A DNA stretch of 64,000 nucleotides from NCBI GenBank assembly GCA_041392805.1, contig JAWKLJ010000001.1:124001-188000 (forward strand), given 5' to 3'. This stretch comes from Saprospiraceae bacterium. Its GTDB lineage: Bacteria; Bacteroidota; Bacteroidia; Chitinophagales; Saprospiraceae. The notes under the pieces were generated by a model. The model did no database searches and was not told the DNA's origin. It worked only from the letters and a program-made list of their open reading frames with translations. Both the position numbers and the translations under genes were made by a program. Below are positions 43,894 to 51,004 of this stretch, in pieces; positions within the stretch are counted from its first letter, which is position 1; every line of letters begins with the position of its first letter.

Positions 43894-44089
43894 ACATTGT
43901 AATTGTAATTGTAATTGTATATTGTAATTGCCATTGTAATTGTAATTGTATATTGTCATTGTAGGCGCCGCGATATAGCTGGAGCTATAGAAGAGCGAGG
44001 AAGTGGCGAGGTTCACGAGCTGGAGCCCGAGAACCAGCGGCTTGAATTTCCCATTGTAATTGAATTTGAACATTGTAATTGAATTTCCC
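43894..44089. repeat. ATTGTAATTG microsatellite, two blocks
   Basis: Block one (about 43894-43963) and block two (about 44051-44089) consist of degenerate ATTGTAATTG / CCATTGTAATTG units. Between them lies an 85-base GC-richer insert with ATAGCTGGAGCTAT, a small hairpin. The same repeat type recurs at 50664-50848. Confidence 0.8.
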
Positions 44090-44093
44090 ATAG

Positions 44094-44753
44094 TCATCCC
44101 CCCCGAATCTCCGAAAACAAGGACACCAAGGCATCTCTATCAATCGTATGTCCGCCAGTAAATGATCGCTCTTCTACTTGCAATTGCTGCTGCCGGATCA
44201 AATCGCTATGAAACTGGAGGCGATCTGGCGTAAGGTATTCATCTGCTGTACCGAAAACAGCATAGATCTTCTTGTTGGCCCAATATGCGGCATGAGGGAG
44301 ATAATCCAGGTCTTCGGGGATCATTCCCCCCCATAAAATGAGCGTATGGAAAGCTGGGAAATCTTGCATTGCCCAACGAACCTGGGTAGCGGCTCCCTGC
44401 GAAAAGCCTAATAATATAATGTGCACATCCTTTGCCAATTGGTCTTTGTACTGCTGGTATAAAGTAGATAAATACTGGGAATAATCGGCAATTTCGTCCA
44501 GCCGGTTGGCCTTGGTCATCCAGGAAGAAGCCACCTTCCCCGTAAGGCCATCCCAGTAAAAGCGGGAAAGCCCCTCGGGCGCAACAATCAAGGTGTCGGC
44601 TCGATGCAGAACGTCAAATTTCCGAATGAAATGCTGGGCTAGTTGGCCGTAGCCATGACAGGCGATGAGGAGGTATTTCACCTCAGGGCCGCTGGTTCCT
44701 ATGGAATAAAAATGGGCAGTACGGACTACTTTTAACTGGTGGGATTCGATCAT
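44094..44753 (-). CDS. Alpha/beta hydrolase, phospholipase/carboxylesterase type
   Basis: 219 aa. The fold of the Abhydrolase_2 (carboxylesterase) family is visible: LLIACHGYGQLAQHFIRKF (oxyanion side, about residue 29), the nucleophile elbow ILLGFSQGAATQVRWAM (about residue 118), an Asp in AVFGTADEYLTPDRL and the catalytic His in FTGGHTIDRDAL. No signal peptide, so cytoplasmic. Substrates of the family are short acyl esters or lysophospholipids; specificity is unknown. The stop lies at the edge of the microsatellite. Confidence 0.87.
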   Translation of the reverse strand: MIESHQLKVVRTAHFYSIGTSGPEVKYLLIACHGYGQLAQHFIRKFDVLHRADTLIVAPEGLSRFYWDGLTGKVASSWMTKANRLDEIADYSQYLSTLYQQYKDQLAKDVHIILLGFSQGAATQVRWAMQDFPAFHTLILWGGMIPEDLDYLPHAAYWANKKIYAVFGTADEYLTPDRLQFHSDLIRQQQLQVEERSFTGGHTIDRDALVSLFSEIRGG

Positions 44754-44788
44754 TAGATATTGGCTTAAGCAAGGCTTCTACTTATTTT

Positions 44789-44851
44789 GGACTTTTGACG
44801 CTTTGGAAAACCCTCCACTTCCCACTTCAAAACAGCGAATGTCAAAAGTCC
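44789..44851. repeat. Complete GGACTTTTGAC-bounded inverted-repeat element, copy 2
   Basis: GGACTTTTGAC (44789-44799) and GTCAAAAGTCC (44841-44851) bound only 63 bases. Bases 44824-44851 are the exact reverse complement of the first 28 bases of copy 1, and the left side GCTTTGGAAAA corresponds to the other end of copy 1 (CCAAAAGCG). It lies between two minus-strand genes. Confidence 0.8.
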
Positions 44852-44856
44852 AGTAC

Positions 44857-45783
44857 TTATTTATTTTTGCCAAAAATATTTTTGGTACGGTGATCCAAGA
44901 TAGGATTGGGCAAGGGGGGTTCGTCTTGCACCTGATGAAATACTTTTGAAACATGGTACCAGAGCCCCTTTTTCAGCTCGTAAGCCTCATAACTGCCATC
45001 TGGATAGTTGGTTACGCCATCGCCATAGGGACTAGGCATGGCAATTAAATGATCCATCATCACTTTCTCAAAAGCTTCGTCATAATTGAGTTTGACCTCT
45101 ACTTCGGCAGAATATTCAATTAAAACTCGATTTTTGGTATATGCGGGGCGGTTGGGTTCTTCATGTACAAAAACGGGCGCGCCGAAAACAGGTTGACCGT
45201 CCTTAAAAGTGAGCACATCAATGACCTTCCTTTTTTGGAAAAATTCGTAACCATCATATCCAAAAACGAGGTAGTAATTCCCATTGGGCGTTTTTACTTC
45301 TTTGAGGTTGTAATACAGTGCGCCGTACCATTGACTGGGTGTAAAGACCGATTGTTCCAGGTTGCCTTGCATTTCAAATGATCGATCAATTAAGGGGTAC
45401 AATTCCAGGTTTTTAGACCTCATTTGGATCGCACCATAATACCGGTATTCGTCTTTATCAACATATAACTGCCAGGTAATCAGCCTAAAGGTACTATCTG
45501 GTGGATATAAAATGGAAGCCGACTTAATGCGTTTGAACGGATAATGAAAAGAATTTTCCGTCTTGAGGGCCGTCTTGAGTTTTAGGATAAATGCTCGGCA
45601 TGCTCCAAAACGATTTTCGGGTAAGGAGTCATTTACAATGGCGTAAGTGAGCAGTGCCAAGGTATCTTCATAGGCATGCAAACTTTGTTGATCTGCTGGA
45701 GATAAAAGGGGTGTTTTTTGGGCGTTGACTGGGGTACAGAGCACGACCAAACACGCTGATAGCAGTGCAATTATTTTTTTCAT
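44857..45783 (-). CDS. Secreted protein of unknown function
   Basis: 308 aa. The signal peptide MKKIIALLSACLVVLCTPVNAQ is followed by a single beta-rich domain of about 280 residues. Noticeable stretches are FRLITWQLYVDKDEYRYYGAIQM, WYGALYYNLKEVKTPNGNYYLVFGYDGYEFF and a SPYGDGVTNYPDGSYEAYEL segment. There are few charged repeats and no catalytic motif I recognise. It is separated from the downstream esterase by repeat copy 2. Similar secreted proteins are frequent in Saprospiraceae, but I cannot name the family. Confidence 0.68.
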   Translation of the reverse strand: MKKIIALLSACLVVLCTPVNAQKTPLLSPADQQSLHAYEDTLALLTYAIVNDSLPENRFGACRAFILKLKTALKTENSFHYPFKRIKSASILYPPDSTFRLITWQLYVDKDEYRYYGAIQMRSKNLELYPLIDRSFEMQGNLEQSVFTPSQWYGALYYNLKEVKTPNGNYYLVFGYDGYEFFQKRKVIDVLTFKDGQPVFGAPVFVHEEPNRPAYTKNRVLIEYSAEVEVKLNYDEAFEKVMMDHLIAMPSPYGDGVTNYPDGSYEAYELKKGLWYHVSKVFHQVQDEPPLPNPILDHRTKNIFGKNK

Positions 45784-45841
45784 TTATTACCGTTTTTTCC
45801 TTCCTTAAATCAACGTTAAGGTACGGTGATAAATTGCCTGT

Positions 45842-46939
45842 TTACCTTCGTTTGCTTTTATTATTTTTATAATCGCGGAAGACAAATTCTCCCAGGCCAC
45901 CCAGGTCGCTGTAAAATGCTTTACCATTATTGGCCCTGGTGAATTGATCGACGAAATTCATCAGGTAGGGATCCCGGGCGATCATGAAGGTGGTGATAGG
46001 AATATCCAATTTGCGGCAACGAGTGGCCAGGTTTAAAGTCCTATTGACAATCTTGCGGTCCAGCCCGAAGCTATTTTTATAATAATTCTTGCCTTTTTTG
46101 ATACAGGTAGGCTTTCCATCCGTAATCATAAAAATTTGCTTATTGGGATTTTTACGACGACGGAGGATATCCATTCCTAATTCAAGGCCAGCGACCGTAT
46201 TGGTATGATAAGGGCCAACCTGGAGGTAAGGAAGGTCCTTGATTTCAATTTGCCAGGCATCGTCTCCAAAAACCAAGATGTCAAGGGTGTCTTTGGGGTA
46301 ACGGGTAGTAATTAACTCCGACAGCGCCATAGCCACCTTTTTGGCAGGTGTTATCCTATCTTCACCATAGAGAATCATGGAATGCGAGATATCGATCATC
46401 AAAATCGTACTCATCTGGCTCTGGTAATAGGTTTCAAACACTTCCAAATCATCATTGCTCAGGGCAAATTCTTCGATACCATGATTAATTTGGGCATTCT
46501 TTAGCGATTCCGAGATGGCTAAATTATCAAGTTGATCCCCAAATTCAAAAGGCCTTAAATCGGAAGTGACCTCATCGCCTCTACCGGTAAATTTTGTATT
46601 GTGATTTCCTCTTTTATTTTTCTTGAGCTGCCCGAAAACGTCATCCAATGACTTTTTTCGGATAGCAATTTCCATTTTGGCGGTTGGGATAAAACTAGGA
46701 TCTGTGGCATCTCCCTGTTGGATATATCCTTTGTCAATCAGGTCCTGGATGAAGTCAGCCATGCCATAGGACTCATTGGTCAGTTTATACTGTTTATCCA
46801 ATTCTGTTAACCAGGACAAAGCTTCGCTTACTTCACCGGAGGTGTAGACCAATAATTCTTGAAAAATCTTGAGCAACTTATCAAAAATGGAGCCCTCATC
46901 TTGGCCAGGAACATAGTCAGAAAAACGCCATCCAATCAT
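45842..46939 (-). CDS. VWA-domain protein (BatA/CoxE/ChlD-like)
   Basis: 365 aa. The C-terminal half (residues 170-345) is a von Willebrand A domain with a MIDAS site: MIDISHSMILYGEDRITPAKKVAMAL (DxSxS), a Thr in TNTVAGLELGMDIL and an Asp in IFMITDGKPTC. The N-terminal half is helical. There is no membrane segment and no signal peptide. This architecture normally works with a MoxR-type AAA+ ATPase that loads metal or remodels a partner. No MoxR gene is in the window, so it is an orphan here. Confidence 0.87.
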   Translation of the reverse strand: MIGWRFSDYVPGQDEGSIFDKLLKIFQELLVYTSGEVSEALSWLTELDKQYKLTNESYGMADFIQDLIDKGYIQQGDATDPSFIPTAKMEIAIRKKSLDDVFGQLKKNKRGNHNTKFTGRGDEVTSDLRPFEFGDQLDNLAISESLKNAQINHGIEEFALSNDDLEVFETYYQSQMSTILMIDISHSMILYGEDRITPAKKVAMALSELITTRYPKDTLDILVFGDDAWQIEIKDLPYLQVGPYHTNTVAGLELGMDILRRRKNPNKQIFMITDGKPTCIKKGKNYYKNSFGLDRKIVNRTLNLATRCRKLDIPITTFMIARDPYLMNFVDQFTRANNGKAFYSDLGGLGEFVFRDYKNNKSKRR

Positions 46940-46960
46940 AAGTTATCTTTCGGTTTATGG

Positions 46961-47067
46961 TTCTTTGACAAATCTTCATGATCTAAAGGCAATCATAAAA
47001 AGAAAGCAACACTTCCTTTGGTCATTTTTGCTTTTTTTTATAGTTGCCCACGAGATTTGTCAAAGAA
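46961..47067. repeat. 107-bp palindromic MITE-like element
   Basis: TTCTTTGACAAATCT (46961-46975) is the perfect reverse complement of AGATTTGTCAAAGAA (47053-47067), 15 bp. The interior also folds: GGCAATCATAAAAAGAAAGCA faces TGCTTTTTTTTATAGTTGCC. It occupies the gap between the VWA gene start and the previous gene stop. Confidence 0.75.
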
Positions 47068-47087
47068 GGCGGTTTATTACAAAAAAA

Positions 47088-47627
47088 TCAGATCAAGGTG
47101 CAGCAATGCTTCACCAGTCCTTCGTAGTCGGGTCGATCAGAGGCCAATTTATGAATAAAAGCCTCTTTTATTTCACCATCCTGAATCACAAAAACCCCTG
47201 GCATTTGAAAGCCGTCGCCTAGCTGGGAGCCAATGCCATGGCCATCCATTACGCCAGCTTGAAAGCCACGAATCCAGGTTTGTAGGCCAAACAACTGGGT
47301 AAAGGTCCCTTTCATGAGTCCGAATGACCGATAAAAATCACAAGAAACATCACTGATATGGATCGCTCCTTCCAAATTATAGCGTGAAAAATACCTTTCT
47401 GCTATTTCATTTTCGGCCATGTGGACAAAGACCAGTTTAGCGCCCATTGACTCCAAGACCTCTTTTTTTTCGGAAATATCTGCTAAAGCTTCTCTACAAA
47501 AAGTACAACCAAAATGTCTGAGAAAAACCAACATAACGGCTTGTTTCATCGAAAAATCATAAAGATTTTCACCGATACTGGTTTGCATTTGCCTGAAAAG
47601 TTGTTCATCAACCTTTACATCGTACAT
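47088..47627 (-). CDS. Thioredoxin-fold peroxiredoxin-like protein (SelL/AhpC-TSA_2 type)
   Basis: 179 aa. A thioredoxin-like fold with the redox motif RHFGCTFCREALADIS (CxxC, about residue 36), the strand KLVFVHMAENEIAERYFSRY, and an end typical of the family: MPGVFVIQDGEIKEAFIHKLASDRPDYEGLV. Related proteins are annotated as peroxiredoxin-like or SelL-related redox proteins. It has no signal peptide and is cytoplasmic. It sits 148 bases upstream of the VWA gene, separated by the palindrome. Confidence 0.82.
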   Translation of the reverse strand: MYDVKVDEQLFRQMQTSIGENLYDFSMKQAVMLVFLRHFGCTFCREALADISEKKEVLESMGAKLVFVHMAENEIAERYFSRYNLEGAIHISDVSCDFYRSFGLMKGTFTQLFGLQTWIRGFQAGVMDGHGIGSQLGDGFQMPGVFVIQDGEIKEAFIHKLASDRPDYEGLVKHCCTLI

Positions 47628-47778
47628 AGCTCAAAATTTAAATAGATCGAAACGCACTGCATTTCCATTACCACTTAAAACAAAAAGTATCTAAAAAAGT
47701 TGCTGTATTTGAATGGATTGTTTCCTAAGGGGTGGTTGGAAGGAGAGAAGAGGCACTCCATGAAAAAGGCGCAAAATC

Positions 47779-47821
47779 GGAAGTCGAAAAAAATCCTAAA
47801 CGCGATTATTTTCCGACTTCC
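47779..47821. repeat. GGAAGTCG hairpin downstream of mdh
   Basis: GGAAGTCGAAAA (47779-47790) pairs with TTTTCCGACTTCC (47809-47821), with a one-base bulge. It carries the same GGAAGTCGGAAAA motif as the hairpin at 25126-25191. It lies 38 bases past the mdh stop, so it may end mdh transcripts. Confidence 0.55.
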
Positions 47822-47859
47822 AGTCCTCTTCAAAAGAGTCGCTTTAGCGCTTCCTTTTT

Positions 47860-48792
47860 TTATTTACTCATATTGTCGTAAACGTCCATCACTGCTTTCA
47901 CATGACCAGCTGATTCTTTCAATAAGGCCATTTCTTCTGCATTCAATTTCAGCTCGATCACCTGCTCAATACCATTTTTTCCTAATTTAACAGGTACCCC
48001 AAGGAAAATATCTGATAAACCATATTCGCCATCAAGTCCAACACAGCAAGGGAAAATGCGGTTTTCGTTTTTCACGATAGCCTCCACCATTTGAGCTGCG
48101 GCAGCACCTGGCGCATACCAGGCGGAAGTACCCATTAGTTTTACTAATTCACCGCCACCATTTTTGGTTCGTTCAACGATAGCATCCAAGGTCGCTTCAT
48201 CAATCAACTCTGTAACAGGAATACCGCCAACTGTTGTATAGCGTGGAAGTGGCACCATAGTATCGCCATGACCGCCCATCAGCACTGCCTGAATGTCCTT
48301 AGGAGAGACGTTCAATGCCGTGGCTAAAAAGGCACGGTAGCGGGCGGTGTCCAAAATTCCAGCCATACCAAACACCTTAGAGGAATCCAATCCGGAAGTT
48401 TTAAATGCCGCATAAGTCATCACATCCAGTGGATTTGACACCACTATGATGATCGGATTGGCAGAATGCTGCATGATGGATTTGGTCACAATGTTAACGA
48501 TATTGGCATTGGTGGAGATCAAATCATCGCGACTCATCCCTGGTTTACGCGGAACACCGGCAGTAATCACTACGATATCCGAATCAGCGGTGTCTTTATA
48601 GTCATCTGTTCCTCGAAGAGCAGTACTATAGTAATCGATAGGTGCCTGTTGCCAGCTGTCAAGGGCTTTGCCACGGGCTAGATCACCTTGAATATCAAGC
48701 AGAACGACCTCTTTTACAATGTCTTTATGGGCTAATACGTTTGCGCACGTTGCCCCTACGTTCCCTGCCCCTACAACGGTAACTTTACTCAT
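47860..48792 (-). CDS. mdh: Malate dehydrogenase (lactate-dehydrogenase-like type)
   Basis: 310 aa. The NAD Rossmann start KVTVVGAGNVGATCANVLA (residues 3-21), the acid in VVLLDIQGDLARGKALD that selects NAD(H), the malate-binding RKPGMSRDDLISTNA with its arginines, VSNPLDVMTYAA and the catalytic His in LMGGHGDTMVPLPRYT (about residue 174) are all present. The AGVPRKPGMSR form is that of LDH-type malate dehydrogenases. It interconverts malate and oxaloacetate in the citric acid cycle. It has a well-formed promoter upstream. Confidence 0.96.
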   Translation of the reverse strand: MSKVTVVGAGNVGATCANVLAHKDIVKEVVLLDIQGDLARGKALDSWQQAPIDYYSTALRGTDDYKDTADSDIVVITAGVPRKPGMSRDDLISTNANIVNIVTKSIMQHSANPIIIVVSNPLDVMTYAAFKTSGLDSSKVFGMAGILDTARYRAFLATALNVSPKDIQAVLMGGHGDTMVPLPRYTTVGGIPVTELIDEATLDAIVERTKNGGGELVKLMGTSAWYAPGAAAAQMVEAIVKNENRIFPCCVGLDGEYGLSDIFLGVPVKLGKNGIEQVIELKLNAEEMALLKESAGHVKAVMDVYDNMSK

Positions 48793-48861
48793 AATTTTGG
48801 GTTGCTTTTTGTTGATAATTTGGAAGAAAAAACCATGTATCTCATGGCATCAATCGGGGCA

Positions 48862-48893
48862 CAAATGTAGCGCTTTTTTGCTTTGTTTGACAA
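48862..48893 (-). promoter_or_regulatory. Bacteroidota-type promoter of mdh
   Basis: On the minus strand TTG (48893-48891), a 21-base spacer, then TACATTTG (48869-48862), a full match to TANNTTTG. The leader to ATG 48792 is about 63 bases. Confidence 0.6.
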
Positions 48894-48947
48894 TTTAAAG
48901 ACCAAAGAATTCGCAAAACTTGTCGTGCATCAACTTTCATTTTTATG

Positions 48948-48955
48948 TATCTTTG
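48948..48955 (+). promoter_or_regulatory. Candidate -7 box of the secreted metalloprotease gene
   Basis: TATCTTTG matches TANNTTTG. A TTG at 48920-48922 lies 25 bases upstream, slightly far. The leader to ATG 49068 would be about 105 bases. Confidence 0.45.
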
Positions 48956-49067
48956 TTCAACTTTGCCCTTAATTAGATCGTATCTATAAAAAAGACTGGT
49001 GTTAAAACATATTTACAAGCACCATTCTTTATCAATTCCATATATACATTCCAAAAAGTAATTAAGT

Positions 49068-50609
49068 ATGCGTAAAACATTTTTCTTTTTAGGGTTTCTG
49101 CTGCTAACTATTGCTACGACAACCGCCTATGCACAGGTTTGTGCAACAGAAGGAGCAGATGTAATACAAAGACTACAACAAAACAAACTTTCCCTTTACG
49201 AAAATCCGATCATTCCCAGAGAGATTCGATACCTTCCTATAAAGTTCCATATTGTGAGTGCTACCAATGGCACTGGTGGAGTATTAGAAGCTCAGGTTTA
49301 CGATATGCTATGTACCGTAAATGAAGATTTTCTGGACATGAATTTACAGTTTTACATTAAGGACGGGACCTTCCATTACATGAGTAATGATGCTATTTAC
49401 AACTTAATTTTGGATGGCAGTCATCCTGATGCGACGGTCAATCCTGTTATCTTGCAGAATATCATGAATTCTAATAGAGATCATGCCGCGCTTAATGTCT
49501 GGATGGTGCGGGATATCATTCTTGATGCTGAAGATACGGGAAATATTTTAGGTTTCTACTCTGGCAATTATGATTGGATTGTCATGCTCAATAACGAGGT
49601 GCGGGCCTCTTCCATCACTTTGGCTCATGAGCTAGGGCATTTTTTCAGCTTGCCTCACCCTTTTAATGGTTGGGAAAGTGATCCCTATGATGCGGCCAAA
49701 CACGGCAATCCAGTACAGGCCAATTCCCCTGGTTTTATTCCTACCGAAAAAATGAATGGCAGCAATTGTGAAACTGCGGGAGATTTCATTTGTGATACGC
49801 CGCCTGATTATAATTTTCCAGGAATCAATTGCAATTGGACCCAACAAATCATGGATCCCAATGGTGACATCGTCAATCCGGAAGAAAAACTGACTATGGG
49901 CTATTTCTCCTGTAATAAAAACGATTACTTTTTCACCGATATGCAAAAGCAACTCATCGCCCAGGATGCTGCTACTTCGAAAAGAAACTATTTGGTCACT
50001 GATCCCAATTTAGTCACCACTACCCTGGAAGAAAACACTGAACTCGTTTTCCCTGCCAATGATGAAACACTAACCTATTACCAAGGTGTGGAAATTGAAT
50101 GGACCGCTGTTCCTGGCGCCACCCAATACCTGGTAGAGGTGGATCGCCTTCCTTCTTTTATTTTCCAGAAACAATCCTTCTTTGTTAAGAATGCCAATTT
50201 TTTAGCCCTGGAAAACCTGGAAGCAGGAAAAAAATACTACTGGCGGGTAAAAGCATTTAACAATTATTCTACCTGTCAACCGTTCACCTTTGCCAAATCC
50301 TTTACAACGGGACAAAATGCCACTGCGGTCAACACCCTAGATTTTGTCTCTCAATGGAATCTTTCACCGAATCCATTGACACAAAACCAGGAATTGAACT
50401 TGCGTTTTACAGCCGAAAAAGCATTCGATGCCAACATCCGCTTTTTTAGCCTCAATGGCCAACAAGTAGCAGCTAATCAGTCGTTCCGTTTCCAGGCAGG
50501 AAGCAACAATGTACTATTGGATGTTCCTTCCTTGGCTAATGGCGTATACGTCATGACCATGCAAACCAACGAAGGTGTGAGAACGGAGCGCGTCATCATT
50601 GCCCGGTAA
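49068..50609 (+). CDS. Secreted zinc metalloprotease (M43/pappalysin-like) with T9SS sorting domain
   Basis: 513 aa. Signal peptide MRKTFFFLGFLLLTIATTTAYAQ. The zincin motif LAHELGHFFSLPHPF (about residues 186-200) is HExxHxxxxxH, followed by CDTPPDYNFPG and MGYFSCNKNDYFFTDMQ, all as in M43 pappalysin-like proteases. A fibronectin type III-like module spans residues 335-415. The C-terminus (430-513) is a T9SS type A sorting domain: WNLSPNPLTQNQELNLRF, FSLNGQQV and a basic GVRTERVIIAR end. The protein is therefore predicted to cross the outer membrane by T9SS and to be attached to or released from the surface. Confidence 0.92.
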   Translation: MRKTFFFLGFLLLTIATTTAYAQVCATEGADVIQRLQQNKLSLYENPIIPREIRYLPIKFHIVSATNGTGGVLEAQVYDMLCTVNEDFLDMNLQFYIKDGTFHYMSNDAIYNLILDGSHPDATVNPVILQNIMNSNRDHAALNVWMVRDIILDAEDTGNILGFYSGNYDWIVMLNNEVRASSITLAHELGHFFSLPHPFNGWESDPYDAAKHGNPVQANSPGFIPTEKMNGSNCETAGDFICDTPPDYNFPGINCNWTQQIMDPNGDIVNPEEKLTMGYFSCNKNDYFFTDMQKQLIAQDAATSKRNYLVTDPNLVTTTLEENTELVFPANDETLTYYQGVEIEWTAVPGATQYLVEVDRLPSFIFQKQSFFVKNANFLALENLEAGKKYYWRVKAFNNYSTCQPFTFAKSFTTGQNATAVNTLDFVSQWNLSPNPLTQNQELNLRFTAEKAFDANIRFFSLNGQQVAANQSFRFQAGSNNVLLDVPSLANGVYVMTMQTNEGVRTERVIIAR

Positions 50610-50648
50610 TTTTTAGGCATGCGGAGGTAGAATGTTGTAGGTCAGGAA

Positions 50649-50659
50649 GTCAAAAGTCC
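50649..50659. repeat. Solitary end of the GGACTTTTGAC element
   Basis: GTCAAAAGTCC, an exact 11-base match to the terminus of copies 1 and 2, without a partner end nearby. It is immediately left of the 12-mer microsatellite. Confidence 0.5.
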
Positions 50660-50663
50660 TTTC

Positions 50664-50848
50664 CATATATTGAAATTGCCATTGAAATTGATATTGAAAT
50701 TGCCATTGAAATTGATATTGTAATTGCCATTGTAATTTCCATTGTAATTTCCATTGTAATTGCCATTGAAATTGCCATTGAAATTGCCATTGTAATTGCC
50801 ATTGAAATTGCCATTGAAATTGCCATTGTAATTATTATTGCTATTGAA
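50664..50848. repeat. CCATTGAAATTG 12-mer microsatellite
   Basis: About 185 bases of head-to-tail 12-base units, (CC or AT)ATTG(T or A)AATTG with small variations. It is the same type as the array at 43894-44089. The minus-strand reading frame over it (MAISMAITM...) is a by-product of the repeat. Confidence 0.85.
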
Positions 50849-50868
50849 AGCATGTTTGTTGGGGACCT

Positions 50869-50926
50869 AGAGGTATTGGAGGAATGCAGGTAATGGAGAA
50901 TAGGCTAAAAACCCTCCAATACCTCT
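50869..50926. repeat. 14-bp perfect inverted repeat
   Basis: AGAGGTATTGGAGG (50869-50882) and CCTCCAATACCTCT (50913-50926) are exact reverse complements around a 30-base loop. A third partial copy (CTCCAATACCTCC) follows at about 50931. It could be a terminator-like hairpin for either side. Confidence 0.65.
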
Positions 50927-50939
50927 TTAACTCCAATAC

Positions 50940-50973
50940 CTCCACGTCCAAAAAAACTCCACGTCCAAAAAAA
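50940..50973 (+). repeat. 17-bp direct repeat before the glycosidase gene
   Basis: CTCCACGTCCAAAAAAA occurs twice head to tail (50940-50956, 50957-50973), 31 bases before ATG 51005. Together with the preceding repeats this fills the 395-base gap 50610-51004, in which I see no gene. Confidence 0.7.
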
Positions 50974-51004
50974 ACTTAACTTCAAAAACGAAAAACCACT
51001 AAAC

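Noticed and set aside
43885..44097. A 70-codon minus-strand frame (NYNYNGNYN type)
   Set aside because: It is generated by the ATTGTAATTG microsatellite and has no independent protein features.
43894..50848. Short repeats considered as CRISPR arrays
   Set aside because: No unique spacers of regular length between repeats and no cas genes anywhere in the window.
50650..50853. A 67-codon minus-strand frame (MAISMAITM type)
   Set aside because: Pure by-product of the 12-mer tandem repeat, not a membrane peptide gene.
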